A DNA stretch of 64,000 nucleotides from contig JAXMAR010000009.1 of the NCBI GenBank assembly GCA_046350295.1, forward strand, positions 1 to 64,000. The letters run 5' to 3'. Under the pieces are notes generated by a model. That model was not told the origin of the DNA, searched no databases, and worked only from the letters and a program-made list of their open reading frames with translations. This DNA is from JAXMAR01 sp046350295. GTDB lineage: Bacteria; Planctomycetota; Planctomycetia; Gemmatales; Gemmataceae. The translations under genes and the position numbers were made by a program. Position 1 is the stretch's first letter. Every line of letters begins with the position of its first letter. This document shows, in pieces, positions 41,154-49,452 of the stretch.

Positions 41154-42095
41154 TCAAGCAAGTCTACTTTCAACCCATTCACCTAAGCCTACTCGGACAA
41201 CAAGCTCGGCGACTCGCTCGCCTGTCCACACTTGCACTTCAGGCAGTTCGCTGGGCGGTTCCAGCCTACCGCTCGGCGAATGCACAGCGAATATCATCCG
41301 CGCATACAGCTCGCGCCGTTGTTGGAATCGCTCCACGTAGTCATCGAGCACGGTTTGAGTGGCAGAACTCTTCACCTGCACAAACGCAATTTCTCCCACC
41401 GCAAGGTTCTCTGCTTCCACATCGATACCTTCGCGCTGTTTACCCAACGTCGAAATGCGTGACCACCCAGTCCGAGTCAGGATGTGGTCGATAAGTTGCT
41501 CAAAGTCCTTTGGAGAGAGTCGCTGAACGATTGCAAGGATGGCGTGTTCGTAGGCCGCACGCGCCTGGGCGGCTTTGGCGGCGTCTGGATTCTGTTGACC
41601 TTGAATGATCCTCAATATCGCCTGCCACGCCGGCGGCGTACAGACGGTGGCTCTGAACGCCGCTGTGGTTGTTACGGTCCCTGGTAGATCCAAAATCGCG
41701 AGCAGGTCTCCTTTGACTGACCGATTTGACCAAGGGCGGTTGCAGGCTAACCAAAAATTGCCTTTTTCAGAGCTTTCTCCGTCGGGGTTAATGATCGCGC
41801 CGTCGAGAACAGTACACCACCACATGTAACTGTCCTGGAATGTCATCCAAATGTGTCGACTTGGAGCGTCCAGTAGATCGCGCAAAGCGTTGAAATCCTG
41901 TGTGGCGCCTTGCCGAGACCCGAATTCCGCTCTTATCGTTTCCTTGATCCGAGTGAAATCAGGAGCTAACAACAGATCGTGAGGGACACTCTTCCACCCG
42001 AGATGCACCTGGGAATCTGCTAGGGCCGTTTTCCACCATTGGCCCCCTTTTCCGTTTTTCACGTAACGGACCGAGTTTGGAAGCGTGCTTTCCAT
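41154..42095 (-). CDS. Mrr-like restriction endonuclease domain protein
   Basis: A 313-aa protein. The C-terminal domain reads LSPKDFEQLIDHILTRTGW, then KQREGIDVEAENLAVGEIAFVQVKSS when taken in pieces: the GxDVEAE and FVQVK elements form a PD-(D/E)xK nuclease site (Asp, Glu/Gln-x-Lys) as in Mrr-type enzymes. The N-terminal 180 residues have no domain I can name. No methyltransferase is adjacent, so it may be a modification-dependent or defence nuclease. Base composition is slightly less GC-rich than its neighbours. Confidence 0.75.
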   Translation of the reverse strand: MESTLPNSVRYVKNGKGGQWWKTALADSQVHLGWKSVPHDLLLAPDFTRIKETIRAEFGSRQGATQDFNALRDLLDAPSRHIWMTFQDSYMWWCTVLDGAIINPDGESSEKGNFWLACNRPWSNRSVKGDLLAILDLPGTVTTTAAFRATVCTPPAWQAILRIIQGQQNPDAAKAAQARAAYEHAILAIVQRLSPKDFEQLIDHILTRTGWSRISTLGKQREGIDVEAENLAVGEIAFVQVKSSATQTVLDDYVERFQQRRELYARMIFAVHSPSGRLEPPSELPEVQVWTGERVAELVVRVGLGEWVESRLA

Positions 42096-42131
42096 CAGTT
42101 GCTTTCTACGATTGTCAGTCTCTCAGGCTTC

Positions 42132-42344
42132 TTACCCTGGCTTGCGTCGATAACCCATAGCCTCGGCGATAGCTCGGCTCGTAATGCTCCCATGGCATTG
42201 CCGAATGATAGTTCCCCAGCAAGCGCCCTGCGCGACCAGATCCAGCACGTCCGCCACCAGAATCCGAGTCCCCTTGAAAGTCAGCTTCCCATGACACACC
42301 TTGGGATTGGCCACCACGTATTTGCCGGTGGTTTTCTGGTTCAT
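42132..42344 (-). CDS. DUF433 family protein (antitoxin-like)
   Basis: A 70-aa protein from ATG 42344: NPKVCHGKLTFKGTRILVAD followed by VLDLVAQGACWG and SITSRAIAEAMGY. This is the DUF433 winged-helix pattern, often found as the antitoxin partner of DUF5615 PIN-like toxins. No such toxin gene follows here; the Mrr-like gene is next. It starts 5 bp after the aminotransferase stop codon, so it is probably translated from the same transcript. Confidence 0.75.
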   Translation of the reverse strand: MNQKTTGKYVVANPKVCHGKLTFKGTRILVADVLDLVAQGACWGTIIRQCHGSITSRAIAEAMGYRRKPG

Positions 42345-42349
42345 CGCTG

Positions 42350-43528
42350 TCACCCCTTCGCATAAACCCCATTCGCCGCCGCCACGCCCGCCCCTGGCGT
42401 CACTTTCGCCCCCTGCGCCAACAGGCACTGTTCCAGCGCCCCCAGGCAGACGAACACGTTGTTCGCCCGGCTGTTGTGCCCCATCAAACCGATGCGCCAC
42501 ACCTTGCCCTTGAAGGCGCCCAGGCCGCCGCCGATTTCGATGCCGAAGTCGGTCAGTAACTTCTTGCGGACGGTCAGGTCATCGACGCCGGCCGGAATCT
42601 TCACCGCGTTGAGCTGCGGCAATTGATGGCCTTCCACTGCCGAGTACTCCAGGCCCATCGCGTTCAGGCCGGCCTTCAACGCCCGATGATTCTTCACATG
42701 CCGTTGCCAGCGTGCTTCCAGGCCCTCCTCGTGCAGCAGGCGCAGGCCTTCGCGGATGGCGTAGATCATCGTGATCGGGCCGGTGTGATGGTAAAAGCGG
42801 TCCGAGTCCCAGTAATGCTGCACCAGGTTCATGTCGAAGTACCAGCTCTGCACCGGCTTCTTCCGCTTTGCCAGCGCCTCCACCGCGCGCGGGCTGAACG
42901 ACACCGGCGACAATCCCGGCGGACAGCTCAGCCCCTTCTGCGAGCAGCTATAGACGGCATCGACGCCCCAGTCGTCCAGCTTCAAGGGGATGCAGCCCAG
43001 CGAAGTCACCGCGTCCACCAGAAGGAGCGTGTCGAACTCATGACACAGCTTCCCCAACTCCTCGATCGGTTGGAGCGCCCCGGTCGACGTCTCGGCGTGG
43101 ACGATCGTCAGGACCTTCGGCCGAACCTTGCTCAGCGTGTCGCGGATCGCGTTCAGGTCGAAGACGCCGCCCCACGGCGCCTCCATCTTCGTGATCTGCG
43201 CGCCGGCCCGCTCCGCCACCTCGACGATGCGGCCGCCGAAGAAGCCGGCGACGCACGCGACCAGCTTGTCCCCCGGCTCGATCAGGTTGACGACGCACGT
43301 CTCCATCCCCGCCATGCCCGTCGCGCTTACGGGGAAGGTCAGGTTGTTCTTGGTCAGGAAAGCGCCGCGCAGCATCTCCTGCACCTCGTTCATCATGACG
43401 AGGAACTGCGGATCGAGATGCCCGATGAGCGGCGTCGCCATCGCGGTGAGGACGCGCGGATGCGCGTCGCTCGGGCCGGGACCAAGGAGCAAACGGGGCG
43501 ACGGATTGAGCTGGCCGGGGATATTCAC
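42350..43528 (-). CDS. Alanine-glyoxylate/serine-pyruvate-type aminotransferase
   Basis: PLP-dependent class V aminotransferase of 392 aa starting at GTG 43528, which has GGAGG 5 nt upstream. An upstream in-frame start at 43570 is less likely. Family motifs: LLLGPGPSDAHPRVLTAMA at the N-terminus, VSATGMAGMETCVVNLIEPG, and the PLP lysine in VYSCSQKGLSCPPGLSPVS. It probably exchanges amino groups between glyoxylate or pyruvate and alanine or serine. A DUF433 gene follows at once on the same strand. Confidence 0.9.
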   Translation of the reverse strand: MNIPGQLNPSPRLLLGPGPSDAHPRVLTAMATPLIGHLDPQFLVMMNEVQEMLRGAFLTKNNLTFPVSATGMAGMETCVVNLIEPGDKLVACVAGFFGGRIVEVAERAGAQITKMEAPWGGVFDLNAIRDTLSKVRPKVLTIVHAETSTGALQPIEELGKLCHEFDTLLLVDAVTSLGCIPLKLDDWGVDAVYSCSQKGLSCPPGLSPVSFSPRAVEALAKRKKPVQSWYFDMNLVQHYWDSDRFYHHTGPITMIYAIREGLRLLHEEGLEARWQRHVKNHRALKAGLNAMGLEYSAVEGHQLPQLNAVKIPAGVDDLTVRKKLLTDFGIEIGGGLGAFKGKVWRIGLMGHNSRANNVFVCLGALEQCLLAQGAKVTPGAGVAAANGVYAKG

Positions 43529-43616
43529 GAGACCTCCGAGAATTCCAACCACGGCTTTCGCGGATAACACGGATCGGTCTTATCCGTGCGATCCGCGTGA
43601 TCCGCGGCAAAAGTGC

Positions 43617-44183
43617 CTAACCGTGCTTCATTCGTTCCTGAACGAGGGCGCTGTATTGCTTGAACTTCGGATGCCCGCTGCCGCCGATCCATTCGAAGCC
43701 GGCGGTCTCCACCGTCAACGGGATGGCCCCCGCGGCTTCGAGGCGACGCAAGGCGGTTTCATGATCGATGGCGTAGCGACTGCCCAGCGCGTCGACGGCG
43801 AGATAGACCCGCATCCCTTCGGCGAGCAAGTCGAGCGCGGTATTGAGCACGCATACGTGGCTCTCGATGCCGACCAGGATCACCTGAATGCGCCCTTGTT
43901 CCTTGAGGCCGGTTACCAGGTTGGGAACGGCGCAGCAACTGAACGCGAGCTTGTCCGGCCGCTCCGGCAGGCGCTTGGCCAATTCGGCGACCGTCGGCCC
44001 CAACCCCTTGGGATATTGCTCGGTGGCAAGAACCTTGACTTCGGCGAGCGTGGCGGCGTCAATCAGGAAAGCGATGTTGGCGATAAGCCGCTCCGCGCCG
44101 GGGATCTTCACCATCAGCTTCTCTTGCACGTCCACGACGAGGACGGCGGAGCGGCTCGGCTGGAGTTGGGTCGCATGCGGCAT
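43617..44183 (-). CDS. Isochorismatase-family cysteine hydrolase
   Basis: A 188-aa protein from ATG 44183. The catalytic triad of the family is visible: Asp in AVLVVDVQEKLM, Lys in KLAFSC region, Cys in GIESHVCVLNTALDLL. It resembles YcaC/nicotinamidase-like hydrolases. The frame is open upstream for 93 residues, but these are Arg-rich and unlike any protein. The probable selenoprotein gene lies upstream on the same strand, 170 bp away; a functional link is not evident. Confidence 0.85.
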   Translation of the reverse strand: MPHATQLQPSRSAVLVVDVQEKLMVKIPGAERLIANIAFLIDAATLAEVKVLATEQYPKGLGPTVAELAKRLPERPDKLAFSCCAVPNLVTGLKEQGRIQVILVGIESHVCVLNTALDLLAEGMRVYLAVDALGSRYAIDHETALRRLEAAGAIPLTVETAGFEWIGGSGHPKFKQYSALVQERMKHG

Positions 44184-44353
44184 GGACAAGCCCGATCGTT
44201 GATTGCCTCCCTGTTTTGTATCGCGGCCAAGGCCGGCGGACAAACCGTTTGAAAAGAAGAGCCCGCCGCCTGCGCACGGCGACCGTCCCGCGCAGGGCGG
44301 CCGGGCGATCGGAGTGTGCAAGCGGCGCTGTGGCGAGGAGGCGAAACCTCGCT

Positions 44354-45601
44354 TCAGCGTTTTGCGACGGGCAAGGTGGACAGCTTCTCGCGCAGGATGT
44401 TCTGCCAGACGATCGGGTAGATGGCATCCATCTTGGCGAGCGGTTGGGTGGCGAGCAGCCATTCGGTCTGGGCCTGCTGCGCAACCCCGGCGGGCAGGCC
44501 GGCGGGCAGCATGCGGGGAACGCCGCCGGCCACGGCGCCGGGCATGGCGCGCAGACGGGCGGCGCCGACGGCGGGCGCGCCGCCGCGGACGCCGGTGATC
44601 TCGTCGAAATAGCGGTCGGTGTGGGCCTTGCGGACGAAAGCCTTCTGCTTCATCAGGTTGACCTTGCCGCTCGCCAGATCGGTGGCGTTGGTGAGGGCCG
44701 ACTTGTGCAGATCGAGGGCGTAGCGTGCTTCACGGATCAGGGTAGCGGCGTCGACCTTGCCGGCGATGGCGTGGATCACCGTGCCGTCCGGCTCGCAAAA
44801 GTAGCTGGCGACGTTGCCGCCGACCTTGGCGCCGCCGACGATCTTGAACGTTCCCACCTTGAGATAGGTGGCGGTGAAGCTGTCGTTGATGATCTCGGCG
44901 ACCTTGTCATCGGCCAGGGCGTTCACACGGAACGCCTCGGCGTTGTTTCAGGTGAAGCCCGCGTCTTCGAAGTTGCCTGAGAGGTGGATGAAGAAGACGA
45001 GGCGATGATCGTCGCGTGCCTTCTTGAAGGCGTCGGGCGGATCCTTGAAGAAGACGATGCGCGTGCCGAGCTTGGTGCAATCGACGACCGGGGCGACCTT
45101 GGGGGGCGGAGCGAGACGCGGCAACGGGTCCTTGAACAGGTCGGCCGGGAGCGCCGGCGCCTTGCCGGGCAGGACTGTCTTCGGCTCATCGATGCGCGCG
45201 GAGGCCGGCGTCTCGACGGGGCCGGCGTCGGGCGCCGCGGCTGGAGGGCTTTCCGTCTTGGCTGGCTCGGTCTTGGCATCTTCCACCTTGGCATCGTCGA
45301 ACTTCACAACGGACGCTTTCACGGAAGCGTCTGACCCAGGCGCCGGACCGGACGACGTGGGAGGAGCGACGGTTTCCGCCGGAGCGGGCTCGGTAGCGGC
45401 GTCCGCGGCCGCGATCGGTTCCGGCGTTTTCCGGCCGTCGAATTGCAGCGCCCAGACCATGATGCCGACGAGAAGAGCGCCGACGCCGCCGCAGGCGACG
45501 ACCAGGCCGCGCGTGACAACTCGGGAAGGAAGAGGCGCCGGAGGGAGGACGGGGATGGCAGCACGATGCGTCAAGGCGGGCCGCGAAATGGCAGTCGACA
45601 T
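44354..45601 (-). CDS. Probable selenoprotein: membrane-anchored thioredoxin-like protein (TGA at 44948-44950 read as Sec)
   Basis: Read through the in-frame TGA at 44948-44950, the protein is 415 aa with selenocysteine at residue 218. An N-terminal helix (about 28-51, GLVVACGGVGALLVGIMVW) anchors it and is followed by an Ala/Pro/Glu-rich linker. The thioredoxin-like domain has a beta strand LVFFIHLSGNFEDAGFT directly before the TGA and continues at once with NNAEAFR, NALADDKVAEIIND and TYLKVGTFKIVGG. Cysteines at 175 and 269 are shared with the paralogue and could pair with Sec. No ribosome site or start is convincing after the TGA (GTG 44926 is the first candidate), so two separate proteins are unlikely. 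The true stop is TGA 44354-44356. A periplasmic redox or peroxidase role is inferred only. Confidence 0.8.
44918..44950 (-). promoter_or_regulatory. Candidate bacterial SECIS element, gene 1
   Basis: The TGA is followed by 11 nt and then the stem-loop GGCGTTC-CGTGT-GAACGCC (44918-44936), a perfect 7-bp stem with a 5-nt loop whose second base is G. The loop begins 19 nt after the TGA, within the range described for bacterial SECIS hairpins (about 16-37 nt). The paralogous gene has nearly the same hairpin at the same distance. Confidence 0.7.
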
Positions 45602-45819
45602 GACCAAGCCCTCGAGGTGAAGCCCCGGCCTCAAGCGGACGGGCCGGAACACCCGCCATACTAACGCAGTCTCGCGGGGGGAGTCGACAAAAATCCGTCG
45701 GGTTTCTGGAGGCCGTGAGCCGCGGGCAAGTGCTCGTCGCGCTTGACCGAAGCACGCGGAAACTGCGGCGAGGAGATCCGACCTGAGCTTGGACGCGTAC
45801 AGGCCGGATCTCTCTACGA

Positions 45820-46923
45820 TCACCGGACGGCGACGGGAAGCGTGGACAGGGTCTCTCCCAGGACGCGCTCCCACACGATGGGATAAAGCGTCTCCAACTT
45901 GGGAAGCGGCTGCACGGCGAGCAGCCAATCGGCTTGCGCCTGGGTCGAGGCGCCGGTTGGCAGGCTCGTCGGCAGCGTGAACGCAGGCCGCGGCGCCGAA
46001 GCGCGTGGCGGGATGATCGAGGTCGACCACGCCGGGGGGCCGCCCGCGTCCTTGTAGCGGTCGGCGTGCGCCTTGCGGATGAAGAGCTTCGCCTTGCCGA
46101 GGTCGCTCTTGCCGCTCGCCAGGTCGGTGGCGGCGGTGAGGGTGGCTTTGCGGAGCTCGACGGCGTAGCGCGCTTCCTTGATCAGCGTGTCGGCGTCCAC
46201 CTTGCCGGGGACGGCGTGGAGCACCGTGCCGTCGGCGAGGCAGAAGTAGCTGGCGACGTTGCCTCCCTGCTTGACGCCGCCGACGATCTTGAACGTGCCG
46301 ACCTTCAAGTAGGTCGCGGTGAAGTTGGCGTTGATCACCTCGGCGACGCGGTCATCGGCCAGGGCGTTCTCACGGAACGCTTCGGCGTTGTTTCAGGTGA
46401 AGGCGGCGTCCTCGAAGTTGCCCGAGAGATGAATGAAGAACACCATGCGGCGTTCCTCACGCGCCTTGCGGAAGGCGTCGGGAGGATCCTTGTAGAAGAC
46501 GATGCGCGTGCCGAGTTTGGAGCAGTTGACCAGACGCGGATCGGGAGTGGGCTCGCCCGGCATGGTTGCCGGAAGAGCGATGGCCGGGCTCGACACCGGT
46601 GTCGTGGCCGCGGCTGCCGAAGGCGACTCGGTCTTCGCGGCGAGCTCCCTGGCTACGACGGGCGCCGGAGCGGCCGCCGGAGCGGCCGCCGGCGGGGTCG
46701 CGTCGCGGGACGGGACGGACTTCGTCATCCGCGTGAGAGGCGGCGCAACGGGACGCGTGTCGAGCTGGCAGCACCAGGCGATGACGCCGATGAGCAACAG
46801 TGTGGTGGCGGCGCAAGCGGCGATCAGGCGATACGCCAAGCGAGACGGAGGAGGTGGTTTCGGACGAACGGGTTTTCTCACGTCATCGGGTACGGGACGG
46901 TTCGGCGACGGAGCGCGCGGCAT
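45820..46923 (-). CDS. Probable selenoprotein: membrane-anchored thioredoxin-like protein, paralogue 2 (TGA at 46393-46395 read as Sec)
   Basis: Read through the TGA at 46393-46395, the protein is 367 aa with selenocysteine at residue 177. It has the same plan as its neighbour: helix about 31-52 (LIAACAATTLLLIGVIAW), a shorter Ala/Pro linker, then MVFFIHLSGNFEDAAFT, Sec, NNAEAFRENALADDR, TYLKVGTFKIVGG. Cysteines at 134 and 228 match those of the paralogue. From CSKLGTRIVF onward the two proteins are about three quarters identical by eye over some 155 residues, then diverge in a Pro-rich segment before a shared C-terminal IYPIVW region. The gene precedes its paralogue by 218 bp on the same strand. 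The true stop is TGA 45820-45822. Confidence 0.8.
46363..46395 (-). promoter_or_regulatory. Candidate bacterial SECIS element, gene 2
   Basis: Eleven nt after the TGA lies AGCGTTC-CGTGA-GAACGCC (46363-46381): a 6-bp stem with an A-C mismatch at its base and a 5-nt loop with G at the second position. Distance and loop match the element of gene 1. Differences from gene 1 in this stretch leave the hairpin core unchanged. Confidence 0.7.
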
Positions 46924-47666
46924 GGAATGGGCCCTCGAGAGGTGAAACGGGGAGCGCGAATGGTCTCGCGGCAGCGCTTATCGGGAAGACAGGTCTGTGC
47001 CGACGACAGGAGCGAACTGGAACCGGGTCGCGCGTCGGCATGGCGCACGGCACGCGAAACCGCAAGCGGATGACGCGCATCGATGGCGCACGGGATTCCA
47101 GGCAGAAACGCGGCGTGCCGAGAAACTTGCGCGGCTGGAGGGAGTTTTTTGGGGCCGCGGAAACCGCCTGGGGAAAACCCCGCAGTTTTTCTATTTTCCT
47201 GTTGGTTTTTTGCCGAGCATCGATTAATATCGCGAGCGCCGCGACAGGCGGTTGTCGCGGCAATTGGTCTGTTGGAGCAGGAGACTCGTGGCCCGGTCAG
47301 GTTTCCCTTCCACCTCTGCTTTTTTCGCGGCGCGACACTTCCTAGCGGAATTGGCCTGTTCGAAGAAACCGAGATGGCGGGCGAAACCGGCCTCAGTCCT
47401 GGCCGGCGGCGGGGATTCTCCATGGGCCGCTTTGGCGGAGGCCGGAGAAAAGGGGGCGTCTTCCGGGTGAGGCGCGGCTTGTGCCCGCGGTTCCGTTGTT
47501 GTGTCTTTGAAGGTCCGCTGAAGTTACAGGGGCTCAGGCGGATCTGGATATCCCGCTGTCATGTGCCCCGTTCGCCGGAGCCACGCGGCACTTCTGCTTC
47601 CGCGTGCGGCTGCCCTTGCTCTGTCGCGAACGGCTGTTGCGGCACGGAAAGGTTCAGAAATCGAGA
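46924..47666. other. Long divergent intergenic region before the RRM gene
   Basis: About 740 bases between the second selenoprotein gene and the RRM gene. Open frames here are composition-driven and resemble nothing. A perfect hairpin CCGCGACA-GGCGGT-TGTCGCGG occupies 47239-47260, next to an AT-rich patch (TTTTTCTATTTTCCTG, ATTAATAT) that probably holds promoters. The RRM gene may have a long structured leader, but I cannot define its start. Confidence 0.4.
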
Positions 47667-48047
47667 ATGGCCAAGAACATCTATGTCGGCAACCTGGCCT
47701 GGGCGGCCACCGCCGACGATCTGCTCGAACTGTTCGGCAAATATGGCAAGGTGACGCGCGCGCAAGTGATCACCGACCGCGAAACCGGCCGCTCGCGCGG
47801 CTTCGGCTTCGTCGAAATGGATAGCGATGAGGAGGCGCAACGTGCCATCGACGCCCTCAACGGCGCCCAGCACGACAGTCGTCCTCTCACCGTCAACGAG
47901 GCGCGGCCGCGCGAGGAGCGCGGGCCGGGCGGCGGCGGCGGTGGTGGGGGGGGCGGCGGCTTCCGCGGCGGGTACGGCGGCGGCGGACACGGCGGCCGGT
48001 CACCGCGCGGCAATTTCGGCGGCACCGATCGCGGTCGCCGCTATTAG
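47667..48047 (+). CDS. RRM-type RNA-binding protein with glycine-rich tail
   Basis: A 126-aa single RRM protein from ATG 47667. RNP2 is IYVGNLAWAATADDLLELF and RNP1 is SRGFGFVEMDSD, both with the aromatic RNA-contact residues. The C-terminal 40 residues are Gly/Arg-rich (GGYGGGGHGGR). The type resembles cold-inducible Rbp proteins of cyanobacteria and planctomycetes and probably acts as an RNA chaperone. The gene stands alone and ends at a clear terminator. Confidence 0.9.
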   Translation: MAKNIYVGNLAWAATADDLLELFGKYGKVTRAQVITDRETGRSRGFGFVEMDSDEEAQRAIDALNGAQHDSRPLTVNEARPREERGPGGGGGGGGGGGFRGGYGGGGHGGRSPRGNFGGTDRGRRY

Positions 48048-48094
48048 ACGCCGCGACCGCATGGTTTGTGACGTCCCAGCTCGAATGGACTTCG

Positions 48095-48125
48095 ACCGAG
48101 CCGGCTCCTGCCGGCTCGGTTTTTT
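48095..48125 (+). terminator. Rho-independent terminator of the RRM gene
   Basis: ACCGAGCCGG-CTCCTG-CCGGCTCGGT (48095-48120), a 10-bp perfect stem, followed by six T. It lies about 48 bp after the stop codon. Confidence 0.9.
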
Positions 48126-48134
48126 CACATCGCA

Positions 48135-48458
48135 TCATCCTACAATATGCGGCCCGAGCGCCCGCTTCACCTCGGCGAGCACCTCAATGTGGCCGCGCTC
48201 GAGGATGGTGACGGTGAAGTCGTACCACTCGTCCATGCCGTTTCGCAGACGGCACGGGACCGAGCCATACTGCGAGGAGACGCGGCCATAGATGTCCCGG
48301 ATGGGTGGCCGCGCTCTCTGCCAAACAAACGAATCCGTCGCTCCTCGGTAAACGGAAGGCCGGCGCCGGCGAGCAACTTGAAACATTGGTCGTAGCCGAG
48401 CTTGGTGATGCGGAAAGGGAAATGCGGGGACCTGGCGGCGCCTCGTGGCCGACGCCAT
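48135..48458 (-). pseudogene. Degraded hypothetical gene with a frameshift
   Basis: Two protein-like pieces lie in different minus-strand frames. The 5' piece reads FPFRITKLGYDQCFKLLAGA and GLPFTEERRIRLFGRE. The 3' piece, after about 48300, reads DIYGRVSSQYGSVPCRLRNG and DEWYDFTVTILERGHIEV to the stop at 48135. They appear to belong to one protein broken by an indel. A single frame of 107 aa also spans the region from 48458, but its first half is not protein-like. I do not recognise the family. Confidence 0.45.
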
Positions 48459-48559
48459 TGTTCTACGAATCTGTCGATCGCTCGTTACCGGCGCGACCCG
48501 CGTAGCGACGACCGGGCTGGTACAATGGTTTGCAGCAAGGTAAGTCGTAGAGGCCCATC

Positions 48560-48793
48560 ATGAATGTCCCAATCCGATTTCCGAGCGATGCGGATGTTGT
48601 TGCCGAGGAAGTCGCGCGCTTTCGGGCCCTTTCGCCGGAGGAACGGCTGTGCTTGATACGCGGGTTGCTCGACGCCGGAGAACTCATGATGCAGCGATCG
48701 CCGAAGGCGGAGTTTCTGCGGGCATGGACCTTGGAGCAGGAGGAGTCGGCACGGCAAGCGATCAAGGAGTTCGTGGCACGTCATGGCGGATGA
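48560..48793 (+). CDS. Small hypothetical protein paired with a nucleotidyltransferase
   Basis: A 77-aa helical protein: NVPIRFPSDADVVAEEVARF, then LSPEERLCLIRGLLDAGELM. It ends 11 bp inside the start of the following nucleotidyltransferase gene, so the two are translated together. Size, helical content and overlap suggest an antitoxin-like or accessory partner, but I recognise no family. Confidence 0.7.
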   Translation: MNVPIRFPSDADVVAEEVARFRALSPEERLCLIRGLLDAGELMMQRSPKAEFLRAWTLEQEESARQAIKEFVARHGG

Positions 48794-49379
48794 AAAACGA
48801 GTTCTGGCCGGCGAGTTGATCCGGGCCGTGGAGGCGCTTGCCGATGTGTTCGCGGCAAGATCCGTCCGCTATGCGCTTGTGGGAGGACTTGCGGCCCTGC
48901 TGCGCGGCCGGCCCCGTTTTACTCAAGACGTGGACGTGCTCCTCGATGTGCCGCAACTCGCTCTGCCGGGGCTTTTGGACGAACTGGCGCAACGCGGCTT
49001 TACGTTGGACCCGGCAACAGTGATTCAACAGTATGTGCGCGAGAATATCACGTCGTTCCGTTACGGGGGGATACGGATCGACTGGCTCAAGCCGGTGTTG
49101 CCGTTGTACGCTCGAGCGCTCGCCGACGCTTCAGCTCTTACGTGGACCGAAGGTCATCTGCTCCGCGTCGCCACGCCTGAGGGGTTGATATTGACGAAGA
49201 TGGTGGCGTTTCGACCCCAGGACCAGGCGGATATCGAGACGCTGTTGATCGCCAACCGGGACACGCTTGACATGGATTTGATCCGCCGCGAATGGTCGGC
49301 GGTGGCGGGCGGGGAGCAAGCGCGGACGGCTTGGCTGGAAGACGCGCTTACACGTCTGGTTCCAGCGCGGCAGAAGTGA
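48783..49379 (+). CDS. Nucleotidyltransferase-fold protein (AbiEii/DUF6036-like)
   Basis: A 198-aa protein with a minimal nucleotidyltransferase core: RYALVGGLAALLRGRPRFTQ followed by DVDVLLD (GG...DxD pattern), then ITSFRYGGIRIDWLKP with a third acidic residue, and LILTKMVAFRPQDQADIE. This resembles AbiEii-type and DUF6036 proteins, which act as toxins in bacterial defence or addiction systems. The small overlapping upstream gene is its probable partner. Confidence 0.8.
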   Translation: MADEKRVLAGELIRAVEALADVFAARSVRYALVGGLAALLRGRPRFTQDVDVLLDVPQLALPGLLDELAQRGFTLDPATVIQQYVRENITSFRYGGIRIDWLKPVLPLYARALADASALTWTEGHLLRVATPEGLILTKMVAFRPQDQADIETLLIANRDTLDMDLIRREWSAVAGGEQARTAWLEDALTRLVPARQK

Positions 49380-49452
49380 GGTGACGCTCGACCCAAAGGC
49401 GCCTGGCCGAATACGGATTCTCAGGCCTCGGAACCCGCCCCTGAATGCCGTC

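Noticed and set aside
44354..44356. The terminal TGA of the first selenoprotein gene as a second Sec codon
   Set aside because: Both paralogues end at the equivalent position, and the sequence after it is not protein-like. A hairpin can be drawn after it, but that is common in GC-rich DNA.
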